DNA of 64,000 nucleotides from Deinococcus ruber (GTDB taxonomy: Bacteria; Deinococcota; Deinococci; Deinococcales; Deinococcaceae). Each line of letters starts with the position of its first letter. The first letter of the stretch is position 1. The position numbers and the translations under genes are program-made. Below the pieces are notes generated by a model, which made no database searches, was not told where the DNA came from, and saw nothing but the letters and a program-made list of their open reading frames with translations. The stretch lies in the NCBI RefSeq assembly GCF_014648095.1, contig NZ_BMQL01000020.1, forward strand, positions 1 through 64,000, read 5' to 3'. This document shows positions 38,308-47,301 of the stretch, one piece after another.

Positions 38308-38800
38308 GGGTGGTGGTCAAGCAACCCTGCGCATCGTTCCGGTGAAGTGCCTCTGTCCCTGACGACTCGGCGGACCACCACCTGGTGATCCATGGTCAGC
38401 AGGTCGTTTGGGGTTGGGATTCCGATCGGGAGAGACGGCTGTCGAGCGGACCACCACCCGGTCGCTGACGCTGTCAGGCTTTGCGAGTCATCGACACATT
38501 TCTAACGTTCGTCCGTCTCCATTGAAAACGATCATCCATCCTCCTGCTTACACCCCACTTCTGGTGGCTCTGTTTGCCTGACCACCACCCGGTGAATCAC
38601 GCTGCCGAAAGGTTGGTGGGTGAGGAGACCTGATCCACCGCCTTCATCAGGCTTCTGTGCGGGAAGTCGTGCCATGGACGGCCGCGTTTGTCTGACCACC
38701 ACCCGGTAGGACACCGTGCAGCTGGGTCGCCGGAGTTGTTCCGTCATGTCCTGCTTCCCTTCCTATCGCGTGACCACCACCTGGTTGCTTACCGTCAAGC
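38308..38800 (+). repeat. Cluster of GACCACCACCYGGT elements before the surface operon
   Basis: The 550 bp from 38294 to 38845 hold no gene. Five plus-strand copies start at 38372, 38448, 38579, 38693 and 38771, consensus KGACCACCACCYGGT then about 5 nt and often ACCGT; a partial copy on the minus strand spans 38308-38320. Spacings of 71-139 bp are irregular, so this is not a CRISPR array. Single copies precede the genes at 53477 and 56133. Confidence 0.8.
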
Positions 38801-38845
38801 GTCGTCAGTACCGCACCTTTCACCAAATTTTCTTCAGGAGTCGCC

Positions 38846-39001
38846 ATGCAGTCACGACACGTCCCCGGTTCCGTTCTTTCACTTCTGCCTACTCAACTGA
38901 AGGTGGTGCAGGTTGCAGGTCTGCCTGATGCCACTCAGAGAGGGTTGCACGGCCGAATCTCGCACTGTCTACCCAGTGCGTTGAGGAGGTGGAGGAGATG
39001 A
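38846..39001 (+). CDS. 51-aa first gene of the surface operon
   Basis: CAGGAG with a 6-nt spacer before ATG 38846; the TGA overlaps the next ATG (ATGA at 38998-39001). Product MQSRHVPGSVLSLLPTQLKV onward, ending RRWRR. No signal peptide or known motif. Both initiation signal and coupling make it a credible small gene or translated leader of the operon. Confidence 0.6.
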   Translation: MQSRHVPGSVLSLLPTQLKVVQVAGLPDATQRGLHGRISHCLPSALRRWRR

Positions 39002-39651
39002 CGTCGGCTCCGGAATCCAACGGTCGCCCAGCGGACACCAACTTTGAGTTTCAGAGAGCCACACTGCCGTCCGGAGAGACGCGGGCCTGGTTCGCAACGC
39101 CAATGTTGCTCGACATGGTTCTGGACGCTCTTGAAGGTCGGCACGAACGCTTCGCGGTGCAGCCGACTGCTCACCTGCTGCCGCTGCGTTCCCGGATTCC
39201 AGTGATCAACCCAGCGGATATCAACAAACTCCACCTGCCAGTGGTGCTTGTCGAAACAGGTGAGCCGTCTACCCCACAGGTGATCGCTGATGGCCACCAT
39301 CGCCTGCAAAGTCGGGTGGATCATCAACTCAGCAGCACATCGACATACACCATTCCAGCCGACATCGCCGAGCGCTACCGACTCACGCCGGACGAATTTG
39401 CACAGACGCAGCGGGGTGTTCCTGGACTCGACCGATTCGCCGAGCCGTTGGCGCAGGGCATCTACCGACTCCATGAGCTGGGCTATGCCCGAATGCCAAT
39501 CATCACCTTCCCACTCCAGGCAGAGCTGACTCGTCCGCGTCCTCCTCTGCCCAGACCGATCCCACTCGGTTCGTTGCTGCCGTATCTGATCGGGGCCGAA
39601 CGTCTTCGGAACGCGGTGCATTCGCTGCTCAATCCCCTGCCGAGGCCCTAA
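38998..39651 (+). CDS. ParB-nuclease-like or hypothetical protein, 217 aa
   Basis: GAGGAG precedes ATG 38998. The middle reads RSRIPVINPADINKLHLPVV, then VIADGHHRLQSRVDHQ, where the DGHHR loop recalls the G-H-R/ERR turn of ParB/DUF1015-type nuclease folds; the match is weak and only suggestive. Later RYRLTPDEFAQTQRGVPGL and a hydrophobic C-terminus LGSLLPYLIGAERL. TAATG overlap with the large secreted protein indicates co-expression. Confidence 0.6.
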   Translation: MTSAPESNGRPADTNFEFQRATLPSGETRAWFATPMLLDMVLDALEGRHERFAVQPTAHLLPLRSRIPVINPADINKLHLPVVLVETGEPSTPQVIADGHHRLQSRVDHQLSSTSTYTIPADIAERYRLTPDEFAQTQRGVPGLDRFAEPLAQGIYRLHELGYARMPIITFPLQAELTRPRPPLPRPIPLGSLLPYLIGAERLRNAVHSLLNPLPRP

Positions 39652-42600
39652 TGCTGACCCGTACCGTGTGTCTCCTGCTGGCCTGGGCCACCACCCTGTG
39701 TGGCGTAGCCCTGGCCGACACCCCGGTGTCCATCACCGTCACACCAAGCTCAGGGAAAGCGTCCAGCATGACGACCTTTCAGGCAACCATCAGCAACACC
39801 GTCCCGACTCCACTGACCAACGTTCACTTCAGCGTGCCGATTCCTGGAGCGCAGACCATCAATGTTGCAGGCGCGACCAGCACCTGTGGCGGCAGCTTCA
39901 GCGTGAGCGGCACCACACTCTCCTTCAATGGCGGGAGTCTTCCTGGCAACGCGACCTGCACCCTCAGCGTGCCCTTCCAACTCCCCAATACGCCGGGCAG
40001 CAATACCATCCAGTTCCCAGCCGGCACGCTCGGAACCGATCAGGGCAGCAGCAACGGGTTTGGTAACTCGCAGACGTATGTCGCCGTCGGCATCACCCCA
40101 CCGTTCGCACAGTACCGCAATCGGTATGTCCCTAGTGTCAACAATTCGTACTATCCCGGCACGACCGGGACGCTGCAGACGTTCCAGATTGACCTGAAAA
40201 ATACCGACACTGCAGATCTGCGGGATGTGGTGTACGTCATTCCCGGCGGGGATCATGCCGGGCAGGCCATCAACACCTATAACGTGCCCTACAGCACCAC
40301 GCCACAAAATCTGCATGTCTCCTGCACGGACGGAACGGTTGGGAGTGCCACGTATACCCCTGTCTCGGGTTCCGACTACGGTACGTTCACCCTCCAAACG
40401 CCGCTGCTGGCCGCTGGCGGTACCTGCACCCTCGCCTATGACGCGGCCTTCGCCGTGCTGGTTGATGCGGCCGATCACATCGTGCAGACCAAAACCGTGC
40501 GGGGACAACCGGGCTACAGCACCGTGTACATCGGCGGCGCCAACGCCCGGATGACGAGCAACAGCAGTGACCTGAGTGCCAACTACGACACCACCAACCA
40601 CACCGACTACCTGTACCCCAGCCTGGTCAATCCCGAGATGGACAAGTTGATGAACACGCTCAAGGTAGCGGATGTGTCGGGCAGCTCGATGACCATGCAG
40701 CTCGACATCGGCAACGCGGTCGAGCGCGATACCCGGTACACCTTCAGCGACGCCTTTCCGACATGGATGACGACACTCTCGAACACCACCGTCAGCAGTT
40801 CTACGGGCTGCGATCCCAGCGGCTTCACGTTCAGCGGCACCACCGTGAATGCCTCGGTGCTGGTGCCCGCCAGCAAGGACTGCCGGTACAACTTCGTAAT
40901 CCCCTTGCCCAGCACGGTCCCTGCTGACCAGATCGGGGTGTACCAAAACAACGTGCTGAGTCCGGTGACGGTGGACGTCCCGCAGACCGTCCCCGCTGCA
41001 CCCGCCAACGCCTACTGGCGCGTCACGGCAGATGTGAGTGTCGCAAAATACGCCATTGGCGAGGATTTCAATGCCGCCGACCCCACGCAGTTCGACGCGA
41101 CCATCCACGCCGCGAGCAGCGCCGCCTGGGATATCCGGCTGACCAATAACACCAACCGAGTGCTGACGGGCGCTACCTTCACCGACACCCTCCCAGGCGG
41201 CGCATCGTATCGCCTGGACTCGAGCGACTCGATCTTTCTTCCGGCCCAGTCACGCAGCACCTGCGGTGGTGTCCTGACTGCCAGCGGGACGGCCGTGCAT
41301 TTCGCGGGCGGCACTGTTCCGGCAGGCGGCACGTGTGACGTGTATATCGCGGTCCTCCCACCCCAGTACCAAGGGCCCTACACCGTCTCGGTCAACGATC
41401 TGAGCACCCTGAACACCACCCCGCACGTCACGTTGGACAACGGCACCGCCGCGCTGGTGAACGATTACGCCCACATGACCATCCTGGTGGACCGCGAGGA
41501 CGTCTACTACCCACCCGCGCGGCAGGGCCAGCGCATCACCGCTACCGCCAGCCTCACGAACAACACCGCCACCCCAGCGGTCGCGACGCTCACCATTCCA
41601 CTCCTGGGACTGTTCACGGTGGACAGCAGCGGGAGCACCACGCTCACCTGCAACGGCGTCACGACCGCGCTGCCTCCCACCGCCCTCACCGTCACCACGA
41701 CCAGTGTTGGTGCACCCGTCACAATCCCAGCGGATGTACCCACCAGTCCCGATCCGACGGTCACCCGCAGTTTCAGCACGAACGATTGTGAGCTGTCGGT
41801 CCCGCTGGTAGCGCGAAACGCCGGCTCGTTTCGGTTCCCGAATACGCTGAAGTCCAATCATGCCACGGATGCTGGGTTTATCACGGCGTACGTGCAGAGC
41901 GCACCCACCCTGAGCGTGAGCAAGACCTTTACACCTAGCACCATTAACGCTGGGCAGACCAGCAGCGTGCGCGTCAGCCTCTCCAGCGGCGAGCAGGCCG
42001 ACACCGTCTCGTTGCGCGATACGCTGCCAACCGGTCTGATATGGGTGTTCACGCCCAATCAACCCGATGGGAGCTTCCAGAACGCGGCGTACACCAGCTG
42101 CGCGGCGGGCAACTCCAACGAGTGCGACAGCAGCCCTGGCCTGCGCTATGAACCGGATGGCCGAACGGTTCAAGTCATCACGGGCATCCATGGCAACTTC
42201 ACCGTGGACACCGTGCAGCTCGGTACCGTCGTGGCCAACACCTTCGGGGATTTGACCAACACGATTCAGCCGACCGATGTGTCGTCGATCAATGGCGTCA
42301 GCGTGACGAGTGCCGCCAGTGCGTCCTTGAAGGTCACGCCGGGCGTGAATGTCGAAAAGACATTCAACCCATCCAGCATTCCCGTCACCACCACCAGCAC
42401 GCTGACCCTGACGCTGAAAAACCTCAATCCGAGCGCGGATGTCCTGGGTGTGGATGATCACCTCCCAGCCGGTGTGGTTCCGGTGCAGCCGTTCGCAGTT
42501 AGCGGCACCTGCACGGGACCCACGACCTACGACAGCGCCACCAACACGCTGCGTGTTCGGGGGGCGACCCTTGCATCAGGCGGAACCTGCACTGTCCGGG

Positions 42601-43604
42601 TGGTGGTGACCAGCGGCGTCGTCGGCTCGTACACCAATACCATTCCTGCAGGAACAGTGATGGCGGGGAACGGCACCAATCCCACAGATGTCACCGCGAC
42701 CTTGACCGTCATCCCGAATTTCTACGGGTGTCTGGCAGCCGATCAGGTGAACCTGAGTGGCACAATCCTGAGCCCAGGCACGACGTCGTTTACTCGGACG
42801 CTGACGAATACCGGTGTCGGTACGCTCACTGCGACGGGCAGCAGCGCCCCCACCTGGACGGCGACCATTCCGGCTGGGTACAGCAGCACGTACCAGTTCG
42901 GCAGCGCCCTCGCCGATCCGAATCCCCAGCTTGCCTGGGCCGCGTATGCCGGTGCGGTGGGTGGTCTGCCAGAAGGCACCACGGTGCAGCTCATCAGCAC
43001 CGTCCAGAGTCTGCCGGGGCTGCCACGCGGGGCACAGGCCAGCCTCCAGCTGCAGGCGATGCCCGGCACGCCCAACTGTGGCGCTCTTACCTTGCACGAC
43101 ACCGTGACGGTCATTCAGGCGGTGCCCGGCACCACGAAAACGCAAGCACTGTGCAGCATCAACCCGGACGGCAGCGCGAACTGCAGCCCTGACACGACCA
43201 ACGCGATGGATGTGCGGCCATGCGATGTCGTGCGCTACACCATCGTTTCCAGCAACACGGGCGACGCCAACCTCCGCGCTCCCACGCTGCGCGATACGTT
43301 CGACGCCATCCTGACCCCACTTGGTATCGGTGCGTTTACATCGAGTGGGACGCAGATTCTTCTCAGCACTGATGGCGGCCAGTCCAGCCAGCGGTATGAC
43401 CCGGCCAATCCGCCGTCCACGCTCATCGCTGCTCGCAGCGTGCAAGTTGGCATTGATGACGGGAGCGGGCATCCGGCTCCTCTGAGCCCGAATCAGACGC
43501 TGACGCTGGTGCTGTACGGGCAGGTTCCCGGTACGTGCCAAACGAACACGCTCGCGCCGTCCACCCCCTGGCGTTCGACGGCCCCAGTGCCCCCTTCCAG
43601 TTGA
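39651..43604 (+). CDS. Large secreted DUF11-type surface protein, 1317 aa
   Basis: Signal peptide MLTRTVCLLLAWATTLCGVA with cleavage near ALAD. The rest is a chain of beta-sandwich repeats rich in Thr, Ser, Gly and Val, with typical repeat openings SVSKTFTPSTINAGQ (about 762) and NVEKTFNPSSIPVT (about 903), and paired cysteines in many repeats (TCGGSF, ATCTL). The C-terminal module (VRPCDVVRYTI, LVLYGQVPGTC) is shared with the next protein. Probably an extracellular or cell-wall-layer protein. TAATG overlap with the preceding gene. Confidence 0.85.
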   Translation: MLTRTVCLLLAWATTLCGVALADTPVSITVTPSSGKASSMTTFQATISNTVPTPLTNVHFSVPIPGAQTINVAGATSTCGGSFSVSGTTLSFNGGSLPGNATCTLSVPFQLPNTPGSNTIQFPAGTLGTDQGSSNGFGNSQTYVAVGITPPFAQYRNRYVPSVNNSYYPGTTGTLQTFQIDLKNTDTADLRDVVYVIPGGDHAGQAINTYNVPYSTTPQNLHVSCTDGTVGSATYTPVSGSDYGTFTLQTPLLAAGGTCTLAYDAAFAVLVDAADHIVQTKTVRGQPGYSTVYIGGANARMTSNSSDLSANYDTTNHTDYLYPSLVNPEMDKLMNTLKVADVSGSSMTMQLDIGNAVERDTRYTFSDAFPTWMTTLSNTTVSSSTGCDPSGFTFSGTTVNASVLVPASKDCRYNFVIPLPSTVPADQIGVYQNNVLSPVTVDVPQTVPAAPANAYWRVTADVSVAKYAIGEDFNAADPTQFDATIHAASSAAWDIRLTNNTNRVLTGATFTDTLPGGASYRLDSSDSIFLPAQSRSTCGGVLTASGTAVHFAGGTVPAGGTCDVYIAVLPPQYQGPYTVSVNDLSTLNTTPHVTLDNGTAALVNDYAHMTILVDREDVYYPPARQGQRITATASLTNNTATPAVATLTIPLLGLFTVDSSGSTTLTCNGVTTALPPTALTVTTTSVGAPVTIPADVPTSPDPTVTRSFSTNDCELSVPLVARNAGSFRFPNTLKSNHATDAGFITAYVQSAPTLSVSKTFTPSTINAGQTSSVRVSLSSGEQADTVSLRDTLPTGLIWVFTPNQPDGSFQNAAYTSCAAGNSNECDSSPGLRYEPDGRTVQVITGIHGNFTVDTVQLGTVVANTFGDLTNTIQPTDVSSINGVSVTSAASASLKVTPGVNVEKTFNPSSIPVTTTSTLTLTLKNLNPSADVLGVDDHLPAGVVPVQPFAVSGTCTGPTTYDSATNTLRVRGATLASGGTCTVRVVVTSGVVGSYTNTIPAGTVMAGNGTNPTDVTATLTVIPNFYGCLAADQVNLSGTILSPGTTSFTRTLTNTGVGTLTATGSSAPTWTATIPAGYSSTYQFGSALADPNPQLAWAAYAGAVGGLPEGTTVQLISTVQSLPGLPRGAQASLQLQAMPGTPNCGALTLHDTVTVIQAVPGTTKTQALCSINPDGSANCSPDTTNAMDVRPCDVVRYTIVSSNTGDANLRAPTLRDTFDAILTPLGIGAFTSSGTQILLSTDGGQSSQRYDPANPPSTLIAARSVQVGIDDGSGHPAPLSPNQTLTLVLYGQVPGTCQTNTLAPSTPWRSTAPVPPSS

Positions 43605-43733
43605 TCCCGTTCCCTCAGGAGTGTGCATGACCTCGCTGCGTGATCCACCCGTGCCTCGGTGCCGGTCCTCCCCTGTCCCACCGTTTGCCGCCCCGCTGCC
43701 CTCCGCCCTTCTCGCCTTTTCAGGAGTTTCCAC

Positions 43734-45182
43734 ATGACCCACCGATTCCGAGCCCTCCCCCTGCTGACCCTCCTCCTCGCCGCAAGTTGCAGCGCCGCCA
43801 ACGCACTTGGTAGTGCGGGCGGCGTGCCCGCCGGCACCATCATTACTAACCAGGCCACCACGGATTACATCGATGACAACGGCCAGACCCAGAGCCTCCC
43901 GAGTAATATCGTGACCTCGACCGTGCAGCAGGTGGCGGGCGTGCTGATTACGCCCAACGGCGATCACACGACGCCGGGCCAGATTGTCCCGACCAAACAG
44001 GGCACCACCGGTGTGCTGACGTATACCCTCACCAATACCGGCAACGGTCCCGACACCTATCTGCTGACGGTCGTGGATCCGAGCGCCAACGTCACGGCGG
44101 CACAGGCCATCATCACCGAGGACACCAACAACTCTGGGGCACTCGATGCAGGCGATCAGGTGGTGACCAACGCCAGTACCATCTCCCTTGCAGCAGACGC
44201 GACCGAGAAGATTTTCGTCTCGTATCCAGTCGCGGCAGGCACCCCGGGCGGGACGGTCTTTGACATGGCGCTGCAAGGCACGTCGAACTTCGATGCGTCG
44301 ATTGTTGATCAAAACAACGTTGGCCGATTGACGACCCAGGGCGATCTGTCGCTCACGCTCACGCCAAGCAACACCGGCACGGTCACCTCGCCAGGTACCG
44401 TGTCCTACGCACATACGCTGACCAACACCGGTAATGCACCGCTCACCAACAGCAATGTCAACGGCTCACTTACCAGCCCCAGCACGGCGTCTGGCTGGAC
44501 GTATCTCTACAGCTACAACGGTAATACCTATGCCGATCTGCCGAGCCTGCTCGCAGCGGCCGGTGCCATCCCGCAGGGCGGCAAGCTCGACTTCGCCGTG
44601 AAGGTCACGGCACCGGCAGGCGTGCCACGCACCACCGTCAGTGTCGGCACCCTCAGCGCATATGTCACGACAGCAAGCGACGCGACGACCAACAACCTCA
44701 CCCCACAAGCGTCCCAGCAGACCGTGACCGACACCACGACGGTTCGCCAGGGAATCCCGAGCATTGGGAAAACCCAAAGCCTTGGCACGCTGAACGCCAG
44801 TACCGGCGCGGTGACGTTCGGTCCGGATGTCACCACGGATCTGGCCCCCCGGCCCTGCGACGTGCTGAGATACACCATTACCAACACCAACCAGGGCGAT
44901 TCGGCCCTGATCGCGAGCACCGTTTCGGACGTGCTGAACAGCAATCTGACCCCGCTGAAGGTCGTGGTCTCGAACGGTGTCCTGTTTAAAGCCGGAGCTG
45001 TGTGGCAGGCCACCGCGCCGGCCTACGGCATCGGTGCGGCGATCACCGTCGGCCTCGACTCCAACGCCGACAGCACCATCAACACCACCGACGTGCTGGC
45101 CCCCGGCAACACCTACACCCTGACCATTTACGGCCAGGTCAAACGCGCGGGTGATACCTGCACGGTGCCGGTCCTGCCCTAA
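43734..45182 (+). CDS. Secreted DUF11-type surface protein, 482 aa
   Basis: CAGGAG 7 nt before ATG 43734; signal peptide MTHRFRALPLLTLLLAASCS with ANALG cleavage site. First module PAGTIITNQATTDYIDDNGQ is shared with the following gene, and the last module (APRPCDVLRYTI, LTIYGQVKRAGDTC) with the preceding gene. Repeats with YTLTNTGNGPDTY and YAHTLTNTGNAPL are classic DUF11. Likely part of an envelope layer or secreted complex. Confidence 0.85.
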   Translation: MTHRFRALPLLTLLLAASCSAANALGSAGGVPAGTIITNQATTDYIDDNGQTQSLPSNIVTSTVQQVAGVLITPNGDHTTPGQIVPTKQGTTGVLTYTLTNTGNGPDTYLLTVVDPSANVTAAQAIITEDTNNSGALDAGDQVVTNASTISLAADATEKIFVSYPVAAGTPGGTVFDMALQGTSNFDASIVDQNNVGRLTTQGDLSLTLTPSNTGTVTSPGTVSYAHTLTNTGNAPLTNSNVNGSLTSPSTASGWTYLYSYNGNTYADLPSLLAAAGAIPQGGKLDFAVKVTAPAGVPRTTVSVGTLSAYVTTASDATTNNLTPQASQQTVTDTTTVRQGIPSIGKTQSLGTLNASTGAVTFGPDVTTDLAPRPCDVLRYTITNTNQGDSALIASTVSDVLNSNLTPLKVVVSNGVLFKAGAVWQATAPAYGIGAAITVGLDSNADSTINTTDVLAPGNTYTLTIYGQVKRAGDTCTVPVLP

Positions 45183-45203
45183 GGCTCACCTTCGCCCTCG
45201 TTC

Positions 45204-45231
45204 GGGGCGCGTGACGTGCGCGCCCCTTTTT
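45204..45231 (+). terminator. Terminator inside the surface operon
   Basis: GGGGCGCG / CGCGCCCC stem, 7-nt loop, five T residues, 21 nt after the stop of the 482-aa gene. It should lower expression of the downstream outer-membrane part. Confidence 0.75.
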
Positions 45232-45280
45232 GGCACCACCTCAACACAGAGTTCCCATTTGCCGATCAGGAGTTCTCGAT

Positions 45281-47137
45281 ATGAAACGACCCCGCTCTCT
45301 GTGCACCTTGGTCCTCTTGGGCCTCCTGAGCGCTGCTCAAGCGGAATCGCCCCCTGTCTCTACACTCACGCCTGCAGGCACGATCATTACCAACCAAGCG
45401 GCGGCCGCGAATCTGACAGACGCTGGGGTCCAGCAGACCACCTTGTCGAATATCGTCCGCGCCACGGTGCAGTCGGTGTGTGGTGTAACGATGACACCGG
45501 CTGTCCAGGAACAGGCGGGGACGCCCGGGAAGGCCAGCATGTTTACGTTCCAGGTTGCCAACATGGGCAATGCGCCATTTAGCTTGACGATGACGCAGAC
45601 ACCTCTGCGCAACGCCGTGAGCTCACTGGTGCCGCAGAGTCTCACGACGCTGGCATTGACGTCGGGTGAGACAGGCGCGGTGACAATCGCGGTCACGCCC
45701 GCCACGACCGGCGATGCCGTTGTACAACTGACAGCGACCTGCCCGAGTGGCGAACACGCCGAAGCGCTGGCGACGGTGCACAGCACGCTGGTGCCCGTGA
45801 CCATCACCAAGAGCGAAAACACCGACACCCTCAAGATCGGCGATCCCCTCGACTACACCCTGACGTTGAGCAACCGCAATTTTGTCCCGCTCATGGTCAG
45901 CGTCACAGATGGGATTGACAGTCATCTGGACGTCATCAGCAGTGATCCCGAGATGGATGGGTCAAGTCAAGGTCGTGCGCTGCGCTGGAGCAATCTCAGC
46001 GTTCCCGCGCAAGGCACGCGCACCATCGTGATTCACACCCACGTCAACCGCGTCTCAGACGAGGCAGACATTCCAAATACCGCTGTGCTCAGCCAGCCGT
46101 CTGTGTCGGATACACCGAGTAACACGGTGGTCGCGCACCTGTTCGACCCGGCACTGGTGGTGCTCAAGCAGGCCAGCCGCTCCGTGGTACAGATTGGGGA
46201 CCGGCTGAGTTACAGCGTGAGTCTCCAGAACCAGAGCACTGCCGCTCTGCTGACGAGCACGCAGCTCGTCGATACGCTGCCGAGCGGCGAACACTATCTG
46301 CCGGGTACCGCGCGCCTCAACGGCATTGAGAATGAACCGACCATCAGTGGGCAGCAACTCACCTGGAGCGGGCCAGGTCTGAAACCTGGTGAGCTGCTGA
46401 CCCTCACCTACGACGTCGGCATCACGCTGGACGCCCAGCCTGGGACGTTGCTCAATCTCGTGACGGGGCGCGGCCACGGTTCCTCAGGCGAGATTGCAAA
46501 GACCGCCCAGGCCACCGTGCAGGTCACGGGCCGCACGTCGCTGGCAGACATCATCGGCGTGATCTTCATCGATACCAACAACAACGGCGTGCTCGACGGA
46601 GGCGAAACACCAATCCCAGGAGTGCGCGTGCTGCTTGCGGGAGGACGCGAGGCGTTGACCGACGCGGACGGCCGCTATCACTTCGCCGATCTGCCAAGCG
46701 GCCCGTATGCGCTGTATGTCGACCCTGCGAGCCTGCCGCTGCCTGCCGCCCCGTACCCCGGCGACCGGGGTACGGCAGGCGCGCGTCTGGCGCAGGTGAT
46801 GGGTCTGACGCAGCTCAACATTCCACTGCAACCGCCCACGCTGCAGGCACACACGGTTCGGTTCACCACCCTGACCTCAGGGCCGGTGACGCTCCTCAAA
46901 ACAGTCACGCAGCTGGACGACACCCATTTCAGGTCAACCACCACCCTCAACAGCAGCGCGGCGGCTCACTACGTCCTGGACGATCACGCACCTGCCGATG
47001 TCCCGGCACTCCCAAACGCCACCCAGCACAGCGGTGATCTCCAGCCGGGCACGGCTGTCCGATTTACCAGCGAGTACCAGACCACCAACCCAGATCCTCT
47101 GGGCGACCCCGACCTAACCATCACGGTGATGCCATGA
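45281..47137 (+). CDS. Secreted DUF11/SdrD-B-like protein, 618 aa
   Basis: CAGGAG 8 nt before ATG 45281; signal peptide MKRPRSLCTLVLLGLLSAAQ. After the shared PAGTIITNQA module come DUF11 repeats (DYTLTLSNRNFVPL, LSYSVSLQNQSTAAL) and an SdrD B-like/carboxypeptidase regulatory domain: IGVIFIDTNNNGVLDGGETP, then TDADGRYHFADLPSGPYAL. Such proteins are secreted and often anchor to or pair with outer-membrane proteins. Stop overlaps the next ATG. Confidence 0.85.
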   Translation: MKRPRSLCTLVLLGLLSAAQAESPPVSTLTPAGTIITNQAAAANLTDAGVQQTTLSNIVRATVQSVCGVTMTPAVQEQAGTPGKASMFTFQVANMGNAPFSLTMTQTPLRNAVSSLVPQSLTTLALTSGETGAVTIAVTPATTGDAVVQLTATCPSGEHAEALATVHSTLVPVTITKSENTDTLKIGDPLDYTLTLSNRNFVPLMVSVTDGIDSHLDVISSDPEMDGSSQGRALRWSNLSVPAQGTRTIVIHTHVNRVSDEADIPNTAVLSQPSVSDTPSNTVVAHLFDPALVVLKQASRSVVQIGDRLSYSVSLQNQSTAALLTSTQLVDTLPSGEHYLPGTARLNGIENEPTISGQQLTWSGPGLKPGELLTLTYDVGITLDAQPGTLLNLVTGRGHGSSGEIAKTAQATVQVTGRTSLADIIGVIFIDTNNNGVLDGGETPIPGVRVLLAGGREALTDADGRYHFADLPSGPYALYVDPASLPLPAAPYPGDRGTAGARLAQVMGLTQLNIPLQPPTLQAHTVRFTTLTSGPVTLLKTVTQLDDTHFRSTTTLNSSAAAHYVLDDHAPADVPALPNATQHSGDLQPGTAVRFTSEYQTTNPDPLGDPDLTITVMP

Positions 47138-47301
47138 ACGAACCTGTTTCCGCTCCAGATGCTCCTCTCGATGTCGACGCGTTTGAGTATCCCGGCTGGA
47201 TGCTGCTGGATACCGGCTGCGACGGTGAAGTGAGGGTTGAATCTGTCCCATCCGTTGCTGACATGACCGTCGTTCCGCCGTCTGAGGAGCGGACGCCGTG
47301 A
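47134..47301 (+). CDS. 55-aa acidic protein locked between two overlaps
   Basis: ATGA overlap at the start and GTGA overlap at the end tie it to both large neighbours, strong evidence of translation despite its size. MNEPVSAPDAPLDVDAFEYP onward, acidic, no signal peptide. Its tail codes for the GAGGAG ribosome site of the next gene. Function unknown. Confidence 0.65.
   Translation: MNEPVSAPDAPLDVDAFEYPGWMLLDTGCDGEVRVESVPSVADMTVVPPSEERTP

Noticed and set aside
38308..38800. Repeat cluster as a CRISPR array
   Set aside because: Unit is short, degenerate, on both strands, with irregular 71-139 bp spacing, and single copies occur elsewhere before genes.
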